From Pelomonas parva (GTDB taxonomy: Bacteria > Pseudomonadota > Gammaproteobacteria > Burkholderiales > Burkholderiaceae_C), in the NCBI RefSeq assembly GCF_043555835.1, contig NZ_JBIGHV010000002.1, positions 372,001 through 436,000 of the forward strand: a stretch of 64,000 nt of DNA. Reading direction: 5' to 3'. Both the position numbers and the translations under genes were made by a program. The notes under the pieces are model-generated. The model was not told the DNA's origin. It saw only the letters and a program-made list of their open reading frames with translations, and made no database searches. Positions 50,596-59,563 of the stretch are shown here, piece after piece (position 1 is the first letter of the stretch; the number at the start of each line of letters is the position of its first letter).

Positions 50596-51186
50596 CTATT
50601 CGTGTGTGAACTGGTCCGAGTTCTTGCCCTTGAACTGGGCGTAATAGCGCTTGATCTCTGCCATGTCCACATCCACGTCGCCGCTGGGGCGGAACAGCGG
50701 CCCCAGGCCCACGAGCTTGCGCGGATAGTCCATGTGCGCCATGACGATGGGCAGCTCGGCCGTGACGGCGATCCAGTAGAAGCCGGTTTTCCAGTAGATC
50801 GTCTTGCTGCGCGTGCCCTCGGGCGGCACGATGAGTTGCACCGGCCCGTCGGCGTTCTTCAAGGCCTCGGCCGAGGCGGCCACCAGGTTGTTGGACTTGC
50901 TGCGGTCCACCGGGATGCCGCCCAGCCAGCGCATGACGCCGCCGAATGGGAACCTGAAGATGGCCGCCTTGCCTATCCAGTAAGGCGTCAGCCGCAGCGC
51001 GAACGACGCGAACAGCGTGTAGGGCAGGTCCCAGTTGCTGGTGTGCGGCGCGGCGATGAAGACGCTCTTGCGGGCCTCGGGTGGCAACTGGCCCTGGACG
51101 GTCCAGCCGGCCAGCTTCAGCCACGCCAGCGAGAGCCCGCGCAGCAGGGTGCTGATGACGGGCGTCGTGAAGATGGTGCGGTGCAT
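50596..51186 (-). CDS. Lysophospholipid (1-acylglycerol-3-phosphate) acyltransferase family protein
   Basis: 196 residues. The acyltransferase motifs are FIAAPHTSNWDLPY (H-x4-D variant), GGIPVDRSK and VPPEGTRSKTIYWKTGFYWIA, as in short PlsC-like enzymes. One N-terminal hydrophobic stretch (TPVISTLLRGLSLAWLKLAGW) may attach it to the inner membrane. Acceptor and acyl donor are not deducible. The 183-bp gap upstream to the ferredoxin gene shows no other gene. Confidence 0.88.
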   Translation of the reverse strand: MHRTIFTTPVISTLLRGLSLAWLKLAGWTVQGQLPPEARKSVFIAAPHTSNWDLPYTLFASFALRLTPYWIGKAAIFRFPFGGVMRWLGGIPVDRSKSNNLVAASAEALKNADGPVQLIVPPEGTRSKTIYWKTGFYWIAVTAELPIVMAHMDYPRKLVGLGPLFRPSGDVDVDMAEIKRYYAQFKGKNSDQFTHE

Positions 51187-51369
51187 GGCCGGGATTGTCC
51201 CGGCTGAACCCCTGCCCGAAACTGAGGCAGGTTAAGAAAAGCCCTGAACGAGCAAGCACTTGAGGCATCCGCACGCAGGCTGTTCACGGGTTTGTCCACA
51301 GGCGCTGTGGATGGCGGCCACGGCACTGCGCGCCGAACGGCCGGGGCTGGCGCCTGCCGCACCTGAGGT

Positions 51370-51648
51370 TCAGGCCCGCCGCAGCATCAGGTCGCTGCGC
51401 GGCTCGGCCACGCAGGGCAGGATCAGCCCCTGGGCCTTTTCCTCGGCGGAGAGGCCGGGCCAGGGGATGCGGTGCTCGACGCGGCCGTCGACCAGAAGGC
51501 TGATGCAGGTGCGGCAGGTGCCGTTGCGGCAGGACCAGGGCAGGGCGATGCCGGCGGCCAAGGCGGCGAGGAGCAGGGGCTGGTCCGGCGCACAGTCGAA
51601 AATGGCGCCCTGCGGCTCCAGCCTGATCCTGAACTTCTCCGATGTCAT
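51370..51648 (-). CDS. 2Fe-2S ferredoxin
   Basis: 92 residues from the ATG at 51648; an in-frame ATG at 51669 would give 99. Plant-type iron-sulphur ligands are seen in SCRNGTCRTC (Cys-x4-Cys-x2-Cys) plus the fourth Cys in LILPCVAEP. It is a soluble electron carrier without a reductase neighbour. The start codon region overlaps the divergent YgjP start by 7 bp (51642-51648), leaving no room for separate leaders. Confidence 0.9.
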   Translation of the reverse strand: MTSEKFRIRLEPQGAIFDCAPDQPLLLAALAAGIALPWSCRNGTCRTCISLLVDGRVEHRIPWPGLSAEEKAQGLILPCVAEPRSDLMLRRA

Positions 51649-52163
51649 CGCCCCATCTTGCCAGCCCAAGCACCGCCGCCCGCTACCTCGCTGGCTATCT
51701 GCCCGAACTGATTGCCCAGGCCGAAGGTTTGCGTGCCGAGGGCCGTCTGGCCAACTACCTGCAACGCCGCTTTCCCGAGCGCCACGAGGTGCGCAGCGAC
51801 TCGGCGCTGTTTGCCTATGTGCAGGACCTGAAGACCCGCCACCTGCGCAATGCCGAGCCGCTGAACTTCGTCGGCTATGACGCCAAGCTGCGCGTGCTGC
51901 AGCACGCCCTGGGCACGCACACGCGCCGCACGCAGGTGCAGGGGGCCAAGCTGAAGATGCGCCGCGAGATCCGTGTGGCCACGCTGTTCAAGGAGGCACC
52001 GGCCGCGCTGCTGCGCATGATCGTCGTGCACGAGCTGGCCCACCTGCGCGAGCTGGAGCACAACAAGGCCTTCTACCAGCTGTGCCGGCACATGGAGCCG
52101 GACTACTTTCAGCTGGAGTTCGATCTGAGGCTGTACCTGATGCATCAAGAGGAATTGAAATGA
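51642..52163 (+). CDS. YgjP-like metallopeptidase-domain protein (DUF45/M48-like)
   Basis: 173 residues. The zinc motif MIVVHELAHLRELEHNKAFYQLCRHMEPDY (HELAH plus a second His) is the hallmark of the YgjP/WLM-related family; the E. coli member has been linked to nucleotide pyrophosphatase activity. The only plausible start is the ATG at 51642. The stop overlaps the dusC ATG (ATGA). Confidence 0.88.
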   Translation: MSSPHLASPSTAARYLAGYLPELIAQAEGLRAEGRLANYLQRRFPERHEVRSDSALFAYVQDLKTRHLRNAEPLNFVGYDAKLRVLQHALGTHTRRTQVQGAKLKMRREIRVATLFKEAPAALLRMIVVHELAHLRELEHNKAFYQLCRHMEPDYFQLEFDLRLYLMHQEELK

Positions 52164-53095
52164 TCCTGTTGGCGCCGATGGAAGGCCTGCTCGACCACAT
52201 CCTGCGCGACGTGCTGACCCGCGTCGGCGGCGTGGACCGCTGCGTGTCGGAGTTCATCCGCGTGACCGACCAGCTGCTGCCTAACCGTGTCTTCACGCGC
52301 ATCGTGCCGGAGCTGATGAACGGCGGCCGCACGGCGGCGGGCGTGCCGGTGCATCCGCAGCTGCTGGGCTCCGACGTGACCTGCCTGGCCGAGAACGCCG
52401 CTCGCCTGGCGGAGCTGAAGCCCGAGGGCATCGACCTCAACTTCGGCTGCCCGGCCAAATGTGTGAACCGCCATCGCGGCGGTGCGGTGCTGCTGGACGA
52501 GCCCGAGCTCATCCACGAGATCGTCGCCGCCGTGCGCCGCGCGGTGCCGGCCGAGGTGATGGTGAGCGCCAAGATGCGCCTGGGCTACATGGACGACAGC
52601 CGCACGCTGGATGTGGCCCGCGCCATCCACGCGGCCGGCGGCAGCGAGATCGTCGTCCACGCCCGCACCAAGGCCGATGGCTACAAGCCGCCGGCCTATT
52701 GGGAGCGCATCGCCGCCGTGCGCGAGGCGGTGCCCATCACCGTCATCGCCAACGGCGAGATCTGGACGGTGGAGCATGCCGGGCTGGCCCGCGAGCGCAG
52801 CGGCTGCGAGCACCTGATGCTGGGTCGCGGCATGGTGGCCGACCCGGGCCTGGCGTTGCGTATCGCCGGGCAGCGCGACTCGCAGCTGCCGTGGGCCGAA
52901 CTGCTGCCGCTGATGCAGGTCTTCTTCGACCAGGTCCGCGGCCACGTCGCCGCCAAGCACCAGGGCGGGCGGCTCAAGCAGTGGCTGCACTACCTGAAGC
53001 GCGCCTACCCGGAGGCGGAGACGGCCTATGTAGAGCTGCGCACCATCAACGCGGCGGACGAGCTGGCGCAACGACTGTTCGGCGCAGCACCCTGA
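52160..53095 (+). CDS. dusC: tRNA-dihydrouridine(16) synthase
   Basis: 311 residues from the ATG at 52160, which overlaps the ygjP stop. TIM-barrel flavoenzyme with MILLAPMEGLLDHILRDVLTRVGG, the catalytic Cys in LNFGCPAKCVNRHRGGAVLL, VSAKMRLGY, VVHARTKADGY and FMN-phosphate site HLMLGRGMVADPGLAL. The MEGLLD start and C-terminal length fit DusC, which reduces U16 in tRNA, rather than DusA or DusB. A terminator follows. Confidence 0.93.
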   Translation: MILLAPMEGLLDHILRDVLTRVGGVDRCVSEFIRVTDQLLPNRVFTRIVPELMNGGRTAAGVPVHPQLLGSDVTCLAENAARLAELKPEGIDLNFGCPAKCVNRHRGGAVLLDEPELIHEIVAAVRRAVPAEVMVSAKMRLGYMDDSRTLDVARAIHAAGGSEIVVHARTKADGYKPPAYWERIAAVREAVPITVIANGEIWTVEHAGLARERSGCEHLMLGRGMVADPGLALRIAGQRDSQLPWAELLPLMQVFFDQVRGHVAAKHQGGRLKQWLHYLKRAYPEAETAYVELRTINAADELAQRLFGAAP

Positions 53096-53111
53096 CGCGC
53101 CAGGCGTGAAG

Positions 53112-53135
53112 AACCCCGCCCGGTTGGGCGGGGTT
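53112..53135. terminator. Intrinsic terminator between dusC and the chemoreceptor gene
   Basis: AACCCCGCCC and GGGCGGGGTT form a perfect 10-bp stem with a GGTT loop, 16 bp after the dusC stop and 24 bp before the convergent mcp stop. It can work in both directions. Confidence 0.85.
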
Positions 53136-53159
53136 GCTGTGCAGGACTGCCGGGTAAGT

Positions 53160-54875
53160 TCAGAAGGACTCCCAGGCCATGTCGGCCTCCGCAGCCTTGG
53201 GCTTGGACTGCGGCGCAGGGCTGGCTGCTGCCGGCCGGGCCGGCTTCGCAGCAGGGCGGGGCTTGTGCTGAGCCGGCGCGCGTGCGCTGGCGGGTGTGGC
53301 GCCCAAGCTGGCGGGGCTGCTGGACGAGTGGGCGATGCGGAAGACCGCCACCGCGCTGGACAAGGCTTCGGCCTGGTGGGACAGGCTGCTGGCAGCGGCG
53401 GCGCTTTCCTCCACCAGCGCAGCGTTCTGCTGGGTGACGTGATCCATCTGTGTGACGGCCGTGTTGACCTGCTCGATGCCGCGGCTTTGTTCGCTTGCGG
53501 TGCTCGCGATCTCGCCGATCAGGTCGTTGACCTTGCGCACCTGCTCGACGATGGCCTGCATGGCCTCGCCCGCATCGGCCACCTGGCGGCTGCCCGTCTC
53601 GACCCGTTCGACGCTGGCGCTGATCAGCCCCTTGATCTCCTTGGCTGCCTCGGCGCTGCGCTGTGCCAGGGTGCGCACTTCGCTGGCCACGACGGCGAAG
53701 CCGCGGCCCTGCTCGCCGGCGCGGGCGGCCTCGACGGCGGCGTTCAGCGCCAGGATGTTGGTCTGGAAGGCGATGCCGTCAATGACGCCAATGATGTCGA
53801 CGATCTTGCGGCTGCTGGTGCTGATCTCGTCCATCGTGCCGACGACCTGGCCCACCACCTCGCCGCCGCGGCCGGCGGCTTGGCTGGCTTCTGCGGCCAG
53901 GCCGCTGGCAGCGCGCGCCGTGTCGGCACTCTGGCGTACTGTCGCGGTCAGCTCTTCCATCGAGCTTGCGGTTTCCTGCAGGCTGGAGGCTTGCTGTTCG
54001 GTACGGCTGGAGAGGTCCTGATTGCCGGCGGCGATCTGGCTGGAGGCCGTGGTCACCGAATCGACGCCCGAGCGCACCTCGCCGACGACGCGGCGCAGTG
54101 CCTCCACGGTGTCGGCCAGGGCCTTCTGCAGCTCGCCCAGTTCATCGCGGCGGTCGGTGACGACGCTGATCGTCAGGTCGCCGCCCGCCACTGTCTTCAG
54201 GTCACCGACGACAACGGCCATTGGCTGTGTGATGGAGCGCGTGACGAGCAGGCCGGCCACGACCGCCATGAGCAGGCCGAGCAGCGTGCCACCCAGCGAC
54301 ATCATCGTGACCCGGTCGATGGTGGCGTAGGTCGATTCCCCAGCCTCGGCCATCAGCCGTTCCTGGAAATGCGTCAGGCCGCTGAGTTCCTTCATGTAGC
54401 TCAGCTGCAGCGGGCGCAGCTTGTCCAGCAGCAGGGTCTGGGCTGCCGCCATGTCACCCGCCTTGACCAGGCTGAGGAACTCGGTCTGGCTGGCCACGAA
54501 GGCGCCGCGCTCCGTCTGCAGCTTCTCGAATTGCTTGTGGCCCTCGTCGGTGTTGATGCGCTTGTCCAGATCCTCGTAGTGCTTGGTGATGCGATCGCGG
54601 GCATCCGCGATGATCTGCAGCTCGGGCCTGCGCTTGTCCTCGCTGTCCAGCAGCAACAGGTTACGCATGGCGCGGGCCTGCACATTGACGTCGTCACCGA
54701 TCTCCTTGGCGAGCTTCACCTTGACGTAGCGGTCCTTCAGCACCGAGTCCGTGTCGGCGCGCACGGCCCTGAGGCCAAGCCAGCCGTTGACGGCCATGGC
54801 GACCATCAACAGGGCCACCAGCGCAAAGGCGGCGCCGAGGCGGGTGCCGATGCGAAGATTCTTCAGTGCATTCAT
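53160..54875 (-). CDS. Methyl-accepting chemotaxis protein
   Basis: 571 residues from the ATG at 54875, with AGGAG upstream; the frame is open to 55175. TM1 at ~12-32, a four-helix periplasmic domain of the Tar/Tsr type, TM2 at ~190-212, HAMP, and the signalling hairpin with the conserved tip IIGVIDGIAFQTNILALNAAVEAARAGEQGRGFAVVASEVR. The C-terminal Pro/Ala-rich tail ends in AWESF, matching the xWxxF tether that binds CheR/CheB. Such receptors bind small organic ligands; the ligand is unknown. A cheW gene lies 277 bp upstream on the same strand. Confidence 0.95.
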   Translation of the reverse strand: MNALKNLRIGTRLGAAFALVALLMVAMAVNGWLGLRAVRADTDSVLKDRYVKVKLAKEIGDDVNVQARAMRNLLLLDSEDKRRPELQIIADARDRITKHYEDLDKRINTDEGHKQFEKLQTERGAFVASQTEFLSLVKAGDMAAAQTLLLDKLRPLQLSYMKELSGLTHFQERLMAEAGESTYATIDRVTMMSLGGTLLGLLMAVVAGLLVTRSITQPMAVVVGDLKTVAGGDLTISVVTDRRDELGELQKALADTVEALRRVVGEVRSGVDSVTTASSQIAAGNQDLSSRTEQQASSLQETASSMEELTATVRQSADTARAASGLAAEASQAAGRGGEVVGQVVGTMDEISTSSRKIVDIIGVIDGIAFQTNILALNAAVEAARAGEQGRGFAVVASEVRTLAQRSAEAAKEIKGLISASVERVETGSRQVADAGEAMQAIVEQVRKVNDLIGEIASTASEQSRGIEQVNTAVTQMDHVTQQNAALVEESAAAASSLSHQAEALSSAVAVFRIAHSSSSPASLGATPASARAPAQHKPRPAAKPARPAAASPAPQSKPKAAEADMAWESF

Positions 54876-55152
54876 GGGGTCTCCTGGTTCGCGGAGGTCA
54901 GCGTGGGGGGGGCCAAGGACGCCTCCGTGGGCGGCCTGCGGGGCGCGGCCGTTTCTCGGCCTTGGCCATGGATGGGCTAAGCCCGGGGCTCCACACTCGC
55001 CAAGGCGGTCACAAAGGTGTTTCCGGGCTTGGTGTGTGAACGTCCCAGGGTCTTGGGATGGGCCGGCAGCGTGGGCGAACGGCGCTTGGGCCAGCGGGCG
55101 CCGCTGCGCAGCTTTGCCGGGCGCCGATGAGCCTTGTGCTGTGCATGGACGA

Positions 55153-55629
55153 TCACAGGCCGCGCAGCAGCGCATTCAGGTCGATGAGGAGCAGCATGCG
55201 TCGGCTCTCGGCGGTCTCCATACTGGCCAAGCCGACGATGTGGTCGGCGTCCACATGGCTGCCCAGGCTGGGCCGGGGCTGCACCTGCTCGGGCGTCAAG
55301 GCCACGACATCGGACACCGAGTCGACGACGAGCCCGACCGTGCGGCCCGCAACGGTGACGATGACGATGACGGTCTCCGGCCCGACCTCTGCGGGCAGGC
55401 CCATGCGGTGGCGCAGGTCGATGATGGGCACGATGACGCCGCGCAGGTTGGTCACGCCCAGCAGGTAGCTGGCCGCGTTGGCGATACGCGTGGCCGGCTC
55501 GAATCGGCGGATCTCCTGCACCGCCAGGATGTCGATGCCGTATTCCTCGGCGCCCAGGCGGGAGGTGAGGACCTCCAAGGGAGCTGCAGCGGCCACGGCT
55601 TGTTGTTCGATGACGGAAATGGCGGTCAT
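55153..55629 (-). CDS. cheW: Chemotaxis coupling protein CheW
   Basis: 158 residues from the ATG at 55629, with AAAGGACG upstream. The CheW fold is clear: LGAEEYGIDILAVQEIRRFEPATRIANAASYLLGVTNLRGVIVPIIDLRHRMGLP and VGLVVDSVSDVVALTPEQVQPRP. It links receptors to CheA. It is expressed from the sigma-70 promoter at 55653-55680 and is probably co-transcribed with the chemoreceptor gene downstream. Confidence 0.94.
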   Translation of the reverse strand: MTAISVIEQQAVAAAAPLEVLTSRLGAEEYGIDILAVQEIRRFEPATRIANAASYLLGVTNLRGVIVPIIDLRHRMGLPAEVGPETVIVIVTVAGRTVGLVVDSVSDVVALTPEQVQPRPSLGSHVDADHIVGLASMETAESRRMLLLIDLNALLRGL

Positions 55630-55652
55630 GGTCGTCCTTTGTTGATTTTTAA

Positions 55653-55680
55653 ATGATAAATTTGATAAGTAAAATGGCAA
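55653..55680 (-). promoter_or_regulatory. Sigma-70 promoter of cheW-mcp
   Basis: On the minus strand TTGCCA (55680-55675) and TATCAT (55658-55653) are 16 bp apart, in an unusually AT-rich stretch. Transcription would begin near 55646, leaving a short leader with AAAGGACG before the cheW ATG. Confidence 0.65.
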
Positions 55681-56028
55681 ACGGAGGCGCGCTACAGAAT
55701 CGACCGTGGCGTGGAGGAATTCGCGCCGTGGCCTGATGAAATCGGCATCTGGTCGTCACGCAAGGGGCGCTCGGTGCTTCGCTGGAATGACTTGCCTTGC
55801 CGGATTCATTTGATAAATCTGGTTCTCATGGCCTCAGCAACGGCGGCCTGGGCAGTTGTTGGCTCAACCTGGCTTGGTGAAGCGTGGACAGGGCTTGGGC
55901 GCTCTCCAGACGGCCGGTGACGACCGTGGTGGTGGCATCGCCGGCTGGGTGGACGAGGACTTTGCACTCGCAACCATCCCGTTGCCCGCTGGGCGAGGGC
56001 AGGGCGGCAGCGCGGATAGCATGCCGTG
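55681..56028. other. Intergenic region between cheW and the S9 peptidase gene
   Basis: 348 bp without a supported gene; a 69-codon plus-strand frame at 55711-55920 has no ribosome binding site or family features. ATTTGATAA at 55808-55816 repeats the ATTTGATAA inside the cheW promoter (55660-55668), a possible shared binding site. Confidence 0.4.
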
Positions 56029-58239
56029 ATGAAGATCCTCATGACCCTTCTGGTCAGCGCCTGCGCCACAAGCGCCACGTTGGCCCAGACTCCCGCCCTC
56101 ACCCTCGAACGCATCACCGCCGACCCGCCGCTGGCCGGCCGCCTGCCGCGCCAGGCGGAGATCTCGCCGGGCGGGCAATGGGTCAGCTTCCTGCGGCCTT
56201 CGCAGACCGACAGCGAGGTGCTGGAGTTGTGGGCTCAACCCGGTTCGGGCGGCGAGCCGCGCAAGCTCGTTGCCGCAGCCGACCTGCTCGGCGGTGCCGA
56301 ACAAAAGCTCAGCGAGGCGGAGAAGATGGCGCTGGAGCGCCAGCGCATCAGCCAGCGCGGCATCACTGGCTACCAGTGGTGCGGCGGTGACGACAGCGCG
56401 CTGCTGTTCCCGCTGTCGGGAGACCTCTACCTCGTGCGCCTGACGGCTGCGGGGCCGCAGGCGCAAAAGCTCGCGCTCGCCGCCGGCGCGCCCAAGCTGG
56501 AGCCGCGCTGCGCGCCGGACGGCAAGCGCCTGGCCTATGTGCAGGGCGGCAATCTCTTCGTGCTGCCGCTGTTGGCCGGCGCGACACCACGCCAGCTGAC
56601 GTCGGACGGCAGCGAGACCGTCACCTGGGGGCAGGCCGAGTTCATCGCCGCCGAAGAGCTGTCGCGCCAGCGCGGCTATTGGTGGTCGCCAGACGGCCGG
56701 TCGCTGCTGGCGCTGCGGGTCGACGAGTCCGGTGTCGGCGTCAAGACGCGCGCGCAGATCTTTGCCGACCGCACGGAGATGACGCAGCAGCGCTACCCTG
56801 CGGCGGGCGAGCGCAATGCGGAGGTCGTCGCGGCCGTCATAGACGCCACCACCGGCCGACAGGACTGGGTGCTGCCGCCGCCGGACGCCGAATACATCGG
56901 TCGGGCAGGCTGGTTCCGTGACGGCACGCCCTGGCTGCAGTGGTTCAACCGCGCGCAGACGCGGCTGACGCTCGCCGAGTTCAAGGCCGGCGTACCGAGG
57001 TACATCACCATCGAGAACGACAGCGCCTGGGTCGAAGTGCACGACGACCTCATCGAGACGCCGCGCGGCTTGCTGTGGTCCAGCGAGGCCTCGGGCCGGC
57101 GCCAGTTGCTGCTCATCGACCGCGCCACCGGCACGCGCACGCCGCTGACGCAGGCCGCCGAGCCGGTCGCGCACGCCATCTGTGCCAACGAGAAGAACGT
57201 CGTCTTCGCCGCCTACGGCGACCGCGGCAAGGTGCAGGAGCTGTACGTCATGCCGCTGGCCGGTGGCCGCGCGAAGCCGCTGGCAGGCGCAGGCAACCGC
57301 CAGTGGCGCGACGCCAAGGCCGATGCCGGCTGCGCGCGCCTGCTGGTCACCCGCTCCGCCTGGGGCTCGCCGCCCCGGCTGGAACTGCGCGGCCTGGACG
57401 GCGCCCATGCCATCGCGCTGGCCGGCGACCCGCCCGACCCGGCGCTGCGCCAGTTCAGCAACACGCCTTTGGCACTGGACCTGACAGCCGCCGACGGCCG
57501 CACGCCGCTGAACGCCTTCTTCTTCCCCACCCGAGACGGTCGCCCGGGCAAGCACCCCGTCATCGTCATGGCCTATGGCGGCCCGGGTGCGGCCACCGTC
57601 AACTGGGCCTGGGGCCGTGACCTGCCGCTGATCGCGTACTGGCAGCAGCGCGGCTACGGGGTGCTGATGCTGGACACGCGTGGCATGGCCCACCGCGACC
57701 GCGCGTTCACGCGCGCCCACCACCGCGCCTTTGGTCAGGTCGAGGTGGCTGACCTGTTCGCCGCCGTGCGCCAGCTGCCCACCCGCGTGCCCGGCGTCGA
57801 CGCGGCCCGCATCGGCTTCTTCGGCTGGAGCTACGGCGGCTACCTCGGCGCGCGTGCGGTGCTGGACGCCGACACGCCGTTCGCCGCGGCGGTCGCGGTC
57901 GCGCCGGTGACCGACTGGACGCTCTACGACACCGCTTACACGGAGCGTTATCTCGGCCTTCCCGAAGAGGGCAAGGCCGCGCCATACGCCAGCGCCAACC
58001 TGCCTTCGCGCGCTGCGCTATTAGCCAAGCCGCTGCTGCTCGTGCACGGCACGGCGGACGACAACGTGCTGTTCGAGCACACGCTGCGCCTGGTGGAGGC
58101 GCTGCAGAACGCCGGCAAGACCTTCGACCTGCAGATCTACCCCGGCAAGGCCCACGGCATCGCCGGCCGCGCGGCGCGGCTGCATCTGTACCGCTCGATG
58201 GACGCGTTCTTCGAGCGTCATCTGGCGCCGGGCCGCTGA
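56029..58239 (+). CDS. Exported S9 prolyl oligopeptidase / dipeptidyl-peptidase IV-like enzyme
   Basis: 736 residues from the ATG at 56029; GTG 56026 is also in frame. The signal peptide MKILMTLLVSACATSATLAQ has a possible lipobox (VSA|C). N-terminal beta-propeller (~30-440: ISPGGQWVSFLRP, YWWSPDGRSLLALRVDESGV) and C-terminal alpha/beta-hydrolase with Ser in FFGWSYGGYLGAR (~600), Asp in HGTADDNVLFEH (~677) and His in GKAHGIAG (~709). EFIAAEELSR supplies the double Glu typical of DPP IV. It would trim X-Pro dipeptides in the periplasm. The binding-protein gene follows after 5 bp. Confidence 0.93.
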   Translation: MKILMTLLVSACATSATLAQTPALTLERITADPPLAGRLPRQAEISPGGQWVSFLRPSQTDSEVLELWAQPGSGGEPRKLVAAADLLGGAEQKLSEAEKMALERQRISQRGITGYQWCGGDDSALLFPLSGDLYLVRLTAAGPQAQKLALAAGAPKLEPRCAPDGKRLAYVQGGNLFVLPLLAGATPRQLTSDGSETVTWGQAEFIAAEELSRQRGYWWSPDGRSLLALRVDESGVGVKTRAQIFADRTEMTQQRYPAAGERNAEVVAAVIDATTGRQDWVLPPPDAEYIGRAGWFRDGTPWLQWFNRAQTRLTLAEFKAGVPRYITIENDSAWVEVHDDLIETPRGLLWSSEASGRRQLLLIDRATGTRTPLTQAAEPVAHAICANEKNVVFAAYGDRGKVQELYVMPLAGGRAKPLAGAGNRQWRDAKADAGCARLLVTRSAWGSPPRLELRGLDGAHAIALAGDPPDPALRQFSNTPLALDLTAADGRTPLNAFFFPTRDGRPGKHPVIVMAYGGPGAATVNWAWGRDLPLIAYWQQRGYGVLMLDTRGMAHRDRAFTRAHHRAFGQVEVADLFAAVRQLPTRVPGVDAARIGFFGWSYGGYLGARAVLDADTPFAAAVAVAPVTDWTLYDTAYTERYLGLPEEGKAAPYASANLPSRAALLAKPLLLVHGTADDNVLFEHTLRLVEALQNAGKTFDLQIYPGKAHGIAGRAARLHLYRSMDAFFERHLAPGR

Positions 58240-58244
58240 CGCGC

Positions 58245-59120
58245 ATGCCCAGCCGTCGCTACTTGCTGGCCGCTGCACTCGCGCTGCCCTGCGCGCATGC
58301 GTCCGCGCGTCCGCTGGTGGTCACGCTGCGCGCGCCGGACGGTGCAGCCGACCCGCGCAACGACTTCATCGGCGGCATTGCGCGGCTGGCGCTGGAGCGC
58401 ACGCGCGACAGCCATGGCAGCTACACGCTCGCGCGGTCGGTGCCCATGAACAACCTGCGCGCGCTGCGGGCGGCGGCGCAGAACGACCCGCCCAATCTGC
58501 TGCTGCCGGTGGCACCCGATGTGGGCCGCGAGGCCGGGCTGGCCGCCGTGCCCTTTCCCATCCACCTCGGCGTGCACGGCTACCGTGTCTGCTTCGTCAA
58601 CCCGGCGCGGCGCGAGCAGTTGCGGGCGGTGCGCAGCCTGGCGGACCTGCGCCCCTTCCTGCACGTGCAGGGCAGGGACTGGGCCGACGTCAGCGTGCTG
58701 CGCGCCAACGGCCTGAAGGTGGTGGAGGTGACGTCCTACCCGGCCATGTTCCAGATGGTGGCGCTGGGCCGCGTCGACCTGTTCTGCCGCAGCATCCTCG
58801 AAGCGGGGCCGGAGCTGGAGCGCCACGCCGGGCTGTCCGGGCTGGTGCTGGACGACAGCCTGCTGCTGGCCTACGACATGCCCAGCTTCTTTCATACCCA
58901 CCCGTCCAACACGGCGCTGATCGCGCGCATGACCGAGGGGCTGAAGCGCGCCTACGCGGACGGCAGCCTGCAGGCGCTGCTGCGCCAGCGCCTGCAACCC
59001 CACGAGCCGGTGCTGCAGCTGGCGCGGCGCCGCGTCATCCGGCTCGCATCGCCGCCGGGCTGGCCCGATGCCGGCGAGCCGCGGCTGACGCCCGAACAAC
59101 TGATGAAGAGCCTGAGATGA
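58245..59120 (+). CDS. Exported solute-binding-like protein
   Basis: 291 residues with a signal peptide (MPSRRYLLAAALALPCAHASA). A periplasmic-binding fold of the SBP_bac_3-like type is suggested by NDFIGGIARLALERTRDSHGSYTL, VCFVNPARREQLRAVRSLADL and GRVDLFCRSILEAGPEL. No transporter components are nearby. It follows the peptidase gene by 5 bp, so it may bind peptides or amino acids it releases (inference). The stop overlaps the next ATG (ATGA). Confidence 0.72.
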   Translation: MPSRRYLLAAALALPCAHASARPLVVTLRAPDGAADPRNDFIGGIARLALERTRDSHGSYTLARSVPMNNLRALRAAAQNDPPNLLLPVAPDVGREAGLAAVPFPIHLGVHGYRVCFVNPARREQLRAVRSLADLRPFLHVQGRDWADVSVLRANGLKVVEVTSYPAMFQMVALGRVDLFCRSILEAGPELERHAGLSGLVLDDSLLLAYDMPSFFHTHPSNTALIARMTEGLKRAYADGSLQALLRQRLQPHEPVLQLARRRVIRLASPPGWPDAGEPRLTPEQLMKSLR

Positions 59121-59470
59121 ACGGAACTCGCCTGGTCTATTCCACCGACTTCGGCCGCGCCTGCGCCGGCTGCGGCCAACCCCAGGCCCAGTGCACCTGC
59201 AAGGCCAAGCAGCGCCCCACCGGCGACGGCGTCGTGCGCGTGCGCCGCGAGACGGCCGGCCGCAAGGGCAAGGGCGTCACGGCCATCCACGGCCTGCCGC
59301 TGGACGACGCGGCGCTGACGGCGCTGGCCAAGCAGCTCAAGGCCCTGTGCGGCAGCGGCGGTACGGCCAAGGACGGCGTCATCGAGATCCAGGGCGACCA
59401 CCTGGAGAAGGTCATGGCCTGGCTGCAGGCGCGCCCCGAGGGCTGGACGGTCAAGCGGGCCGGCGGCTGA
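59117..59470 (+). CDS. yciH: SUI1/YciH-family translation factor
   Basis: 117 residues. N-terminal Cys-rich piece (CAGCGQPQAQCTCKAK, possible zinc site) and the SUI1/eIF1-like domain (VVRVRRETAGRKGKGVTAIHGLPLDDAALTALAKQLKALCGSGGTAKDGVIEIQGDH). YciH proteins bind ribosomes and affect initiation fidelity. Length and domain order are normal. Overlaps the preceding gene by 4 bp. Confidence 0.92.
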   Translation: MNGTRLVYSTDFGRACAGCGQPQAQCTCKAKQRPTGDGVVRVRRETAGRKGKGVTAIHGLPLDDAALTALAKQLKALCGSGGTAKDGVIEIQGDHLEKVMAWLQARPEGWTVKRAGG

Positions 59471-59563
59471 ACCGCCCCGCGTTCGCGGGCCCCGTGAAAG
59501 TCTGGAGCCGAAAATCACGCCGGGCACCGTACATTTCTGGCCGTCAAGAGGGAGTGAAAACAA

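Noticed and set aside
55711..55920. 69-codon plus-strand frame between cheW and the S9 peptidase
   Set aside because: Non-ATG start, no ribosome binding site and no recognisable family.
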